DNA of 64,000 nt, taken from Pseudomonas sp. Leaf58 (GTDB lineage Bacteria; Pseudomonadota; Gammaproteobacteria; Pseudomonadales; Pseudomonadaceae). Positions 1-7,900 of this stretch are shown here, piece by piece. The stretch covers positions 4,965,501 to 5,029,500 of the forward strand of contig NZ_CP032677.1 in the NCBI RefSeq assembly GCF_003627215.1, written 5' to 3'. Each line of letters starts with the position of its first letter. The first letter of the stretch is position 1. The notes under the pieces were generated by a model, which ran no database searches, was not told where the DNA came from, and saw only the letters and a program-made list of their open reading frames with translations. The position numbers were made by a program, and so were the translations under genes.

Positions 1-240
1 CAGAGCATCCTCAACCCGCCAGGCAACCCCAAGGCGCGCTTTATGACTGGCGCCGATCGCCCGGGTGACCCGCTGGCCTGGCAGGAAAACGCCACCAAAC
101 ATGCCGACTCCTGGTGGCTGCATTGGCAAAGCTGGCTGGGCGAGCGTGCCGGCGAACTGAAGAAGGCGCCAACCCGCCTGGGCAACCGTGCCTATGCCGC
201 TGGCGAAGCGTCCCCGGGCACCTACGTTCACGAGCGTTGA
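1..240 (+). CDS. phaC1: PHA synthase PhaC1, C-terminal fragment (partial at window start)
   Basis: The open frame runs from the first base of the window to a TGA at 238-240 and encodes the last 79 residues of a class II polyhydroxyalkanoate synthase. It begins QSILNPPGNPKARF, which aligns with QSIINPPGNPKAYY just after the catalytic histidine of PhaC2 further along, and ends with the same PGTYVHER/PGTYVLTR type of tail. The rest of the gene, including the active-site cysteine and aspartate, lies upstream of the window. The enzyme polymerises (R)-3-hydroxyacyl-CoA into medium-chain-length PHA at the granule surface. It is the first gene of the phaC1-Z-C2-D cluster. Confidence 0.95.
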   Translation, partial: QSILNPPGNPKARFMTGADRPGDPLAWQENATKHADSWWLHWQSWLGERAGELKKAPTRLGNRAYAAGEASPGTYVHER

Positions 241-247
241 GTTACAG

Positions 248-281
248 CGCCGTGGCCACCTGCGGGGCGCCACGGTGTTTA
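248..281 (+). terminator. Hairpin between phaC1 and phaZ
   Basis: CCGTGGC at 250-256 pairs with GCCACGG at 269-275, and TGTTTA follows. It lies in the phaC1-phaZ gap, where it could attenuate transcription after the synthase gene or stabilise its mRNA. The U-tract is weak. Confidence 0.5.
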
Positions 282-302
282 CTTCACCCAAGAGTCACGC
301 GC

Positions 303-1154
303 ATGCCGCAACCCTATAGATTCAGGACCGTAGAGCTGGACAACCAGTCCATCCGCACCGCCGTCCGCCCGGGCAAGCCGCACCTGACGCCGTTACTGAT
401 CTTCAACGGCATCGGCGCCAACCTGGAGCTGGTGTTTCCGTTCATCGAAGCACTGGACCCGGACTTGGAAGTCATTGCCTTCGACGTGCCCGGGGTCGGC
501 GGCTCGTCCACGCCGCGCCAGCCGTATCGCTTCCCCGGGCTGGCCAAACTGACGGCGCGAATGCTCGACTACCTCGACTACGGCCAGGTCAATGCCATCG
601 GCGTGTCCTGGGGCGGTGCCCTTGCCCAGCAGTTCGCCCACGACTACCCCGAACGCTGCAAGAAGCTGGTGCTGGCTGCCACTGCCGCCGGTGCGGTGAT
701 GGTGCCGGGCAAACCCAAGGTGCTGTGGATGATGGCCAGCCCGCGGCGTTACATACAGCCTTCGCATGTCATCCGGATTGCGCCGACGATTTATGGCGGC
801 GGCTTCCGGCGTAACCCAGACCTGGCCATGCAGCATGCCGCCAAGGTGCGCTCCGGCGGCAAGCTGGGCTACTACTGGCAGTTGTTCGCCGGGTTGGGCT
901 GGACCAGCATCCACTGGCTGCACAAGATTCAGCAGCCAACCCTGGTGCTGGCCGGCGACGACGACCCGCTGATCCCGCTGATCAACATGCGCCTGCTGGC
1001 CTGGCGGATTCCCAATGCCCAGCTACACATTATCGACGACGGCCATCTGTTCCTGATCACCCGGGCTGAGGCCGTCGCCCCGATCATCATGAAGTTCCTT
1101 CAGCAAGAGCGTCAGCGCGCTGTCATGCACCCTCGCCCGGCTTCGGGCGTATAG
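303..1154 (+). CDS. phaZ: Intracellular medium-chain-length PHA depolymerase
   Basis: This 283-residue alpha/beta hydrolase breaks down stored mcl-PHA inside the cell. It is the usual length for the Pseudomonas enzyme. The lipase box GVSWGG is visible, with the nucleophile serine at residue 102. An aspartate in the GDDDPL segment near residue 221 and a histidine in DDGHLF near residue 248 complete the triad, as known for the P. putida enzyme. I chose ATG 303 (MPQPYRFRTVELD) because the longer upstream frame overlaps the phaC1 end and reads as non-homologous sequence. It sits between the two synthase genes, the standard mcl-PHA arrangement, so polymer synthesis and turnover are encoded together. 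Confidence 0.96.
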   Translation: MPQPYRFRTVELDNQSIRTAVRPGKPHLTPLLIFNGIGANLELVFPFIEALDPDLEVIAFDVPGVGGSSTPRQPYRFPGLAKLTARMLDYLDYGQVNAIGVSWGGALAQQFAHDYPERCKKLVLAATAAGAVMVPGKPKVLWMMASPRRYIQPSHVIRIAPTIYGGGFRRNPDLAMQHAAKVRSGGKLGYYWQLFAGLGWTSIHWLHKIQQPTLVLAGDDDPLIPLINMRLLAWRIPNAQLHIIDDGHLFLITRAEAVAPIIMKFLQQERQRAVMHPRPASGV

Positions 1155-1178
1155 GAACGGGCTTGCCCGCGATGCGCC
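1153..1178. repeat. Degenerate single REP-like element
   Basis: The short phaZ-phaC2 gap contains GGAACGGGCTTGCCCGCGATG, which carries the inverted GCGGGCAAGCCCG core of the REP elements found elsewhere in the window but lacks the flanking conserved bases. Confidence 0.5.
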
Positions 1179-1206
1179 ACCATGGTTGGAACGAGGGAGT
1201 GTTGCC

Positions 1207-2889
1207 ATGAAAGACAAATCGGCCAAAGGAACGCCAACGCTTCCCGCCACCAGCATGAACGTGCAGAACGCCATCCTCGGCCTGCGCGGCCGTGATCTGT
1301 TTTCCACGCTGCGCAATGTCAGCCGCCATGGCCTGCGCCACCCACTGCATACCGCGCAGCATCTACTGGCCCTGGGTGGCCAGCTGGGCCGGGTAATGCT
1401 GGGTGACACGCCGTACCAGCCGAACCCGCGCGATCCACGCTTCAACGACCCGACCTGGAGCCAGAACCCGTTCTACCGCCGCGGCCTGCAAGCCTATTTG
1501 GCCTGGCAGAAGCAGACCCGCCTGTGGATCGAGGAAAGCCACCTGGACGACGATGACCGGGCCCGTGCGCACTTTTTGTTCAACCTGATCAACGACGCCC
1601 TCGCACCGAGCAACTCGCTGCTCAACCCGCAGGCGGTCAAGGAACTGTTCAACACTGGCGGGCAAAGCCTGGTGCGCGGCGTGGCGCATTTGCTCGACGA
1701 CCTGCGCCATAACGACGGCCTGCCACGCCAGGTAGACGAGCGCGCCTTCGAAGTGGGCGGCAACCTGGCCGCGACCCCAGGCGCGGTGGTGTTTCGCAAC
1801 GAGCTGCTGGAGCTGATCCAGTACCAGCCGATGAGCGAAAAACAGTACGCACGGCCACTGCTGGTGGTGCCACCGCAGATCAACAAGTACTACATCTTCG
1901 ACCTCAGCTCCACCAACAGCTTCGTCCAGTACATGCTCAAAAGCGGCCTGCAGGTGTTCATTATCAGCTGGCGCAACCCCGACCCGCGCCACCGTGAATG
2001 GGGCCTGTCCAGCTACGTGCAGGCCGTGGAAGAAGCACTCAACGCCTGCCGTAGCATCAGCGGCAACCGCGACCCAAACCTGATGGGCGCCTGCGCCGGC
2101 GGCCTGACCATGGCCGCGTTGCAGGGCCACTTGCAGGCCAAGCACCAATTACGCCGGGTGCGCAGTGCCACCTACTTGGTCAGCCTGCTGGACAGCAAGT
2201 TTGAAAGCCCCGCCAGCCTGTTCGCCGACGAGCAGACGATCGAGGCCGCCAAGCGCCGCTCCTACCAGCGTGGTGTGCTGGATGGCGCCGAGGTGGCGCG
2301 GATCTTTGCCTGGATGCGGCCCAACGACCTGATCTGGAATTACTGGGTCAACAACTACCTGCTCGGCAAGACACCACCGGCCTTCGACATCCTCTACTGG
2401 AACGCCGACAGCACGCGCCTGCCCGCTGCGCTGCATGGCGACCTGCTGGACTTCTTCAAGCTCAACCCGCTGACCCACGCCGCCGGCCTGGAGGTGTGCG
2501 GCACGCCCATCGACCTGCAGAAGGTGGCGCTGGACAGCTTCACCGTGGCCGGCAGCAACGACCACATCACCCCATGGGACGCGGTGTACCGCTCAGCCTT
2601 GCTGCTGGGCGGCGACAAGCGCTTCGTGCTAGCCAACAGCGGGCATATCCAGAGCATCATCAACCCGCCCGGCAACCCCAAGGCCTACTACCTGGCCAAC
2701 CCCAAGCTGTCCAGCGACCCGCGCGCCTGGTTCCACGACGCCAAGCGCAGCGAAGGCAGCTGGTGGCCGTTGTGGCTCGAGTGGATCACCCCGCGCTCCG
2801 GCCCGCTGAAGGCGCCGCGCACTGAGCTGGGCAACGCCACCTACCCACCGCTGGGTCCCGCGCCGGGCACCTATGTGCTGACCCGATGA
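1207..2889 (+). CDS. phaC2: Class II PHA synthase PhaC2
   Basis: This 560-residue polyhydroxyalkanoate synthase polymerises (R)-3-hydroxyacyl-CoA of medium chain length at the granule surface. The lipase-like box reads GACAGG with the nucleophile cysteine at residue 296. The general-base triad follows as Asp452 in GSNDHITPW and His480 in NSGHIQS. The length matches the family. ATG 1207 (MKDKSAKGTPTLP) is chosen over an in-frame ATG 21 bases upstream because a GAGGGA ribosome site lies about eight bases before it. It is the second synthase of the cluster and is followed after 13 bases by phaD, so the two are probably co-transcribed. Confidence 0.97.
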   Translation: MKDKSAKGTPTLPATSMNVQNAILGLRGRDLFSTLRNVSRHGLRHPLHTAQHLLALGGQLGRVMLGDTPYQPNPRDPRFNDPTWSQNPFYRRGLQAYLAWQKQTRLWIEESHLDDDDRARAHFLFNLINDALAPSNSLLNPQAVKELFNTGGQSLVRGVAHLLDDLRHNDGLPRQVDERAFEVGGNLAATPGAVVFRNELLELIQYQPMSEKQYARPLLVVPPQINKYYIFDLSSTNSFVQYMLKSGLQVFIISWRNPDPRHREWGLSSYVQAVEEALNACRSISGNRDPNLMGACAGGLTMAALQGHLQAKHQLRRVRSATYLVSLLDSKFESPASLFADEQTIEAAKRRSYQRGVLDGAEVARIFAWMRPNDLIWNYWVNNYLLGKTPPAFDILYWNADSTRLPAALHGDLLDFFKLNPLTHAAGLEVCGTPIDLQKVALDSFTVAGSNDHITPWDAVYRSALLLGGDKRFVLANSGHIQSIINPPGNPKAYYLANPKLSSDPRAWFHDAKRSEGSWWPLWLEWITPRSGPLKAPRTELGNATYPPLGPAPGTYVLTR

Positions 2890-2902
2890 GTATGCGAACT
2901 GG

Positions 2903-3517
2903 ATGAAGACCCGCGACCGTATCCTCGAGTGCGCCCTGCAGCTGTTCAACCAGCAGGGCGAGCCGAATGTCTCGACCTTGGAGATAGCCAACGAACTCGG
3001 TATCAGCCCGGGCAACCTGTACTACCACTTCCATGGCAAAGAGCCATTGGTGCTGGGGCTTTTCGAGCGCTTTGAAGAAGCGCTGATGCCCTTACTCGAC
3101 CCGCCGCTGGAGGTGCGCCTGGACGCCGAGGACTACTGGCTGTTCCTGCACCTGATCGTCGAGCACATGGCGCAATACCGTTTCCTGTTCCAGGACTTGT
3201 CGAACCTGACCGGGCGCTTGCCCAAGCTGGCGCGCGGCATGCGCAGCCTGATCAACGCGCTCAAGCGCACGCTGGCGGCGTTGTTGGCCAGCCTCAAGGG
3301 CCAGGGGCTGGTGCAGAGTGAAACCCAGGCGCTGAGGCAACTGGTGGAGCAGATCACCCTGACGTTGATGTTCTCGCTGGATTACCAGCGGGTGCTGGCG
3401 CGCGAGGGGGATGTGGGGATTGTGGTGTACCAGGTGATGATGCTGGTGGCGCCGCATTTGCAAGCCCAGGCGCGGGCGGCGGCTGAGCAGTTGGCGGTGC
3501 GCTACCTGGAGGGGTAG
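2903..3517 (+). CDS. phaD: TetR-family regulator PhaD
   Basis: This 204-residue TetR-type protein carries an N-terminal helix-turn-helix (about residues 1-45, with ISPGNLYYHFHGKE the recognition region) and an all-helical ligand/dimer domain. In P. putida PhaD is known to activate the pha promoters, especially that of the convergent phasin operon phaIF, in response to an acyl-CoA-derived effector. ATG 2903 is the first start that stays open; an ATG at 2892 meets a stop after four codons. The gene closes the synthase cluster and faces phaF across a REP pair. Confidence 0.95.
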   Translation: MKTRDRILECALQLFNQQGEPNVSTLEIANELGISPGNLYYHFHGKEPLVLGLFERFEEALMPLLDPPLEVRLDAEDYWLFLHLIVEHMAQYRFLFQDLSNLTGRLPKLARGMRSLINALKRTLAALLASLKGQGLVQSETQALRQLVEQITLTLMFSLDYQRVLAREGDVGIVVYQVMMLVAPHLQAQARAAAEQLAVRYLEG

Positions 3518-3540
3518 GCCTGCTTTTTCAGCGATGGAGC

Positions 3541-3623
3541 CTTCGCGGGCATGCCCGCTCCCACAGGTGTAATGCAGTGCTTGAGCGCACTCAGGACCTG
3601 TGGGAGCGGGCAAGCCCGCGAAG
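3541..3623. repeat. Inverted pair of REP elements between convergent phaD and phaF
   Basis: CTTCGCGGGCATGCCCGCTCC begins the first copy (3541-3567), and the inverted copy ends with GCAAGCCCGCGAAG (3597-3623). The pair can fold into one long hairpin and probably acts as a bidirectional terminator for the converging phaD and phaF transcripts. Confidence 0.85.
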
Positions 3624-3637
3624 AAGGCGCCGCGGTA

Positions 3638-4357
3638 TCAGATCAGGGTACCGGTGCCAGTCGGTGCCGACGTCGTGCTGCTGGCCGGGGCAGCGGCAGG
3701 TGCCGGTGCTGCGGTAGCGGCTGGAGCAGCGCTGGCCGCTGGAGCTGCCGGCTTTGCCTCTGCCGCCTTGGCCGGTGCTTTCTTAACCGCAGGTTTTTTC
3801 GCTGCCGCTGGTTTGGCGGCGGCCGGTTTCGCAACAGGCTTGGCTGCCGCAACCTTTGCAGCAGGTTTTGCCGCTGCAGTTTTCGCCGCAGGCTTGGCCG
3901 CTGCCTTGCTCGTCGCCGGCTTGGCAGCAGCGCGCGCCGAAATCGGCGTAACCGAAGCACCGGTCAGTTTCTCGATCTGCTTGGTCAGGCTGTCCACTTG
4001 CTGGTGCAGGGCCTTGATCTCGTTGCGGCTCGGCACGCCAAGGCGCGAGATGGCGCTATTCAGGCGTTTATCAAAAGCCTCTTCGAGCTCGCTCCACTTG
4101 CCCAGCGCACGGTCTTTCACGCCCGACACCCGCGAAGTGGTCGACGACTTGGCGGTTTCCGCCACGTCTTCAGCGGTCTTCTTCGCTTGCTTCTCGGCCT
4201 TCTCGCCATCCTTCACCAGCGAGTCGAACAGCTTCGGGCCGTCCTGGTCGATTTTCGAATAGATACCCAGCCCTGCCAGCCAGATCTTGCGGGAGTACTT
4301 CTCGATCCCGCCGACCCAGGAGCTGCCTTCTTTTTCGGAATTCTTCTTGCCAGCCAT
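3638..4357 (-). CDS. phaF: PHA granule phasin with histone-like tail, PhaF
   Basis: The 239-residue protein has an N-terminal phasin domain (about residues 1-115) containing the conserved VGGIEKYSRKIWLAGLGIYSK segment, then a linker with regularly spaced hydrophobics (about residues 105-130, LHQQVDSLTKQIEKL, a likely leucine zipper). The tail of about 100 residues is rich in Lys, Ala and Pro (AAKPAAK-type repeats) and resembles histone H1 and AlgP. The family binds PHA granules through the first part and DNA non-specifically through the tail, which helps distribute granules at cell division. ATG 4357 has AAGGAGAG just upstream. It follows phaI by ten bases, so the two form an operon. The tail repeats vary in number between strains. 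Confidence 0.95.
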   Translation of the reverse strand: MAGKKNSEKEGSSWVGGIEKYSRKIWLAGLGIYSKIDQDGPKLFDSLVKDGEKAEKQAKKTAEDVAETAKSSTTSRVSGVKDRALGKWSELEEAFDKRLNSAISRLGVPSRNEIKALHQQVDSLTKQIEKLTGASVTPISARAAAKPATSKAAAKPAAKTAAAKPAAKVAAAKPVAKPAAAKPAAAKKPAVKKAPAKAAEAKPAAPAASAAPAATAAPAPAAAPASSTTSAPTGTGTLI

Positions 4358-4367
4358 CCTGCTCTCC

Positions 4368-4787
4368 TTATGGTTTGTGCGCGACGCGCTCAAGCAGCTC
4401 GTGCAGCTGTTCAAGCTTGATCGACAGCGCCTCAACGTCATGTTTAGACGGAATGCCCAGGCGATTCAAGGCACGACCTACCCGCGCGTCGAAAGCTTTT
4501 TCGATCTTGTCGAGTTGAATTTCGACCTTGCCGCGTACGCGGCTAACGTCCTCAGCGGCTTCTTCGAGCTGATTGTTGGCAGCGTCGAGCTCAAGGTCGA
4601 TACGCTTCTTGCCACGCTTCTCTACCCCTTCGCCAGCCTTGACCAGCTCATTGAAGTAGTCGGAGCCTTCCTGGCCCACGCGGGCGTATGCGCCAATGCC
4701 AGCCAGCCAAATCTTGCGCGCGTAGCCGCGCACCTCGCCCAGCGTGCCCGAGGCGTCATCCTGTTTCTTCACAGTCACTTTGGCCAT
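4368..4787 (-). CDS. phaI: PHA granule phasin PhaI
   Basis: This 139-residue phasin is homologous to the N-terminal part of PhaF. The shared segment is VRGYARKIWLAGIGAYARVGQ near residues 20-40, followed by an amphipathic helix and a C-terminal coiled coil (LSIKLEQLHELLERV). It lacks the histone-like tail. It coats PHA granules and is normally the more abundant phasin. The start at 4787 (MAKVTVKKQDD) is chosen because the open frame upstream of it lies in the promoter region and reads as unrelated sequence. It is the first gene of the phaIF operon. Confidence 0.94.
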   Translation of the reverse strand: MAKVTVKKQDDASGTLGEVRGYARKIWLAGIGAYARVGQEGSDYFNELVKAGEGVEKRGKKRIDLELDAANNQLEEAAEDVSRVRGKVEIQLDKIEKAFDARVGRALNRLGIPSKHDVEALSIKLEQLHELLERVAHKP

Positions 4788-4967
4788 GCTCTGTACCTCA
4801 TGCTCATGAGTGGAGGAGGAACCGCCCATGAAGGTTGGGCTTGTGCATAAGGTAGGGAGAAAAATTAGAAACCTCACCCTAAGGTCTTTGCTGCGGTATC
4901 CATATACACCCGACACGTGCGAGCGCCTCATTAGCTTGGCGAGCTTCATTCAACCGGAGCCCTCCCC
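4788..4967. promoter_or_regulatory. Divergent intergenic region upstream of phaI and the 1577-aa gene
   Basis: These 180 bases carry the phaI promoter on the - strand and the leader of the large + gene. In P. putida, PhaD is known to bind an inverted repeat near the phaI promoter. I can see an A/T-rich stretch around 4858-4890 flanked by GGTAGGG and CCCTAAGG, but I cannot place the operator or the -10/-35 boxes with confidence. Confidence 0.5.
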
Positions 4968-7900
4968 ATGACCGATGACGCTGCCTCTTCAATAACCACC
5001 TTCAAGCGACTGGTAAGCAGCAGCTTCAGCAAACGCCCGACTCTGCGCGCTGTTCTGGCAGCGCAAGGTTTCAGAGCACTTGTCGATCGCTATCCGATGA
5101 TTGCAGGCAATTACCCACAGCTCGCCTCACTCGATGGGTTCTCGATCCTGCACGCCTCGTCCGTTCCAGAGAATGCTCGGCAGAGCAACTTGCTGGACGA
5201 ACTGCTGGCGCAACTGCTGACTGGCAAACCACTGCAACTGGCGGCGACAGACGCGCTGAGCATTGCCCCTCCGTTGGTCTTCCGCGCTCAGGAACAAGGT
5301 GCCAACAGTGCCCGGCAACCGCAAATCAACCTCGACCCGTTGAAACTGAGCAGCGACTTCGAGCACGTGCTCAATTCACTCCCGGAAGCCTTCGTGCAAG
5401 CGCAGATCAGCTTCTGGAACGGCTTTGATGAGTATTCCGATACGTCCCGTCTGCATGGGTTGGCGCTCATCATCAAAGCTGCACTGCTGAACAATATCCC
5501 TCGCCAGAGCCTGAACGCCGGCGACGCAGACATCCTCTACGCCATGCTCGACGGCGCTGACAAAGCGGTAAATATCTGTGCAGTGCAAGTCACCTTCACT
5601 GAAGGCGACAAGACCTGGCACCGGTTGTTGCCGGACTTGCTACTGAGTTCGACGCAGAACTCAAGCCAAAGGGTGCTGTGGTGCAAACCCTCCGGCATCA
5701 TTCGCGGCTTCGCCAACCTGACGGCCTTCGCTGCCGCGCTGCAGGCCGAACTTGCTGAGCGCTATCGCTTTGACCGTCTGTTTTGGGCGAAGCAGCCGCT
5801 GACTGAAGCACCGCAGGCGTTCCAGGCCACGCAACTGCTCAACAGCATGCTGGCCGACCTCAAGCGCCTGAGCCTTGCCGGCGTGGCTTCTGTCGGCGCG
5901 ATTGAGCGACTGTTCGCCGACGCGTGTGACCCTTCACGCTTTTTCCTCGATCAGCCCTGCCAGGTACCAGGCCTGCCAGACATCGGGCTGCCGACGTGGC
6001 TTAAGCAAGCCGACACAAAGCAGCGCTTCGAGTACCATGCCGCGCTTCTCGACCTGGCCGCTAGCCAGGGGCAAGCCAGGGGCAGCACTTCGCTCGGTGA
6101 TATCGAAGACATCCAGCGCTACACCCGACGCCGCCTGTGCGAACAGCTGCAGCTGAGCCACCCTGATAAAACACCCTACGACCCGGACCAGACCTTCATC
6201 ATCATCCACAAGGTCCTCGCCAGTTCCATGCCTGGGCAGCCGCAAAGCCTCTACCTACGCGAAGAGACGTTGACCGCACTGGCCATCTCCCGCCTGCAGC
6301 CTGGTGAAGTAATAACGCGCATCGGCGAAGCCCACGGCCAGCCCCACACCGGTTGGCTGAACATCCGCCATGTCGAAACATTGATCCGTCAGGTCGACAT
6401 TGGAGGCACGTACCCCACGTACGTGAAAACGCAGATCAACGCTCCGCAACGAAAGGCAGAGCGCATCACCCAATACGCCTGGGAATGGCGAGAATGCCTG
6501 CGTTTCAACGTACTCAAAGCCAGTATCGAAGGCCAGCTTGATGAAGCCGCCTGCAAAACACTGCTGGATTTCTGCGCCGGAGCCATAGATGTGTTCAAGC
6601 GGCCACGCATTGCACCACTGGCCTTTCACAGTGCACCTGGCTCCTCGGCCAGTGACCGAGCACATGGTATGTTTCTGATCGAACTGCCCAGCAGCCAAGG
6701 CTGGGTGCTCTATCGGCCATTCCACACTGACGAAAGCCTACTGCAATTCTCCAGCCTCGATCTGTTGATGGACGACGTGCGATGCAACCCCGATCTGCAG
6801 CAAAGCGTGTTGGACGCGTTGGACGACAGCGCCTTGGCGGTTTACGGAAACGATGGTTTCAACCGCCCGCACCTGCATGCTGGCCTGCTCAGCCTGGCAC
6901 ATTTGCTAAGCCCCGAAACGGCGCTGACGGCGACCGTGCTGGAAAACCTCAGGCAACCGGTAAAGGCTACGTTCAAAGCCTGGCCCGACAGCGACCTCGA
7001 CAGCCATTTGCTGGATGCCCGGGTGGACACCATGCTGCACCTGGCATCCCAACGCAGCGTTTCCAATGCCCAGCTCAAGTGGCTGCTGATGCAGCAGGCT
7101 GCGTGGGCCATTTTCAACACCGTCACGCTGCTTTGGCGCGGCCCCCTGGCCGGTGTGACATGGCTAGTGCTGGCGTTGTCGGCTGCCAAGGATGACATCG
7201 ACACGCTGGCCAACGGCAGCGAAGACGCCCGGATCATGGCCGCTACCGACCTGCTGACCAACCTCGCAATGCTTCTGGCCAACCGTGGCGAGGCTGCCGT
7301 AGCCAGCCCCGAAGGGCCTTCCACGTTGCCCTTCACCGAGCCCGCAGCGCCTGGCTTGCGCCTCGCAGAGGGCGCCGAGCCTGCCCAGCAACACAGCTGG
7401 GAGGAGACCGTCCATGAACAGCAACACGTTCACCTCGGTGATGTCCACTGGGGTAATCGCCAACGGCTGGATAATCTGCCTGCAGAACGGCGCCAGGCCC
7501 TGCGGCGGCTTCAGGCCAGGCTGTCGCTGCAAAGCCACGCGCCACTGAGCAAAGGGCGCCTGAGAGGGCTGTACAAGGTTGATGGGCAACTTTACGTGAA
7601 ACTTGATGGCGCCGCCTATGAGGTGCAGGAGAGCTGGGACGGCGTACGCATCGTCGGCCCAGACACGAGCAAGGGCGACTGGGTTGGCCTGGGTGGAACG
7701 GACGATGGCTACCACATCGTCGGTCGAGCACGCGTCAAGGGGCCGTGGATCAGCCGCTGGAACGGTGAGTGGTCCATCACCCTGAACTTGGCCGGGGGCT
7801 CGCCGGTCAAGACCCCGGACAAGGTCGAGTACATCAGGCTGACCAACCGTTTGCTGGCCAATGAGCCACCGCTTAAAGAACGCGACCGCATGATCAACAG

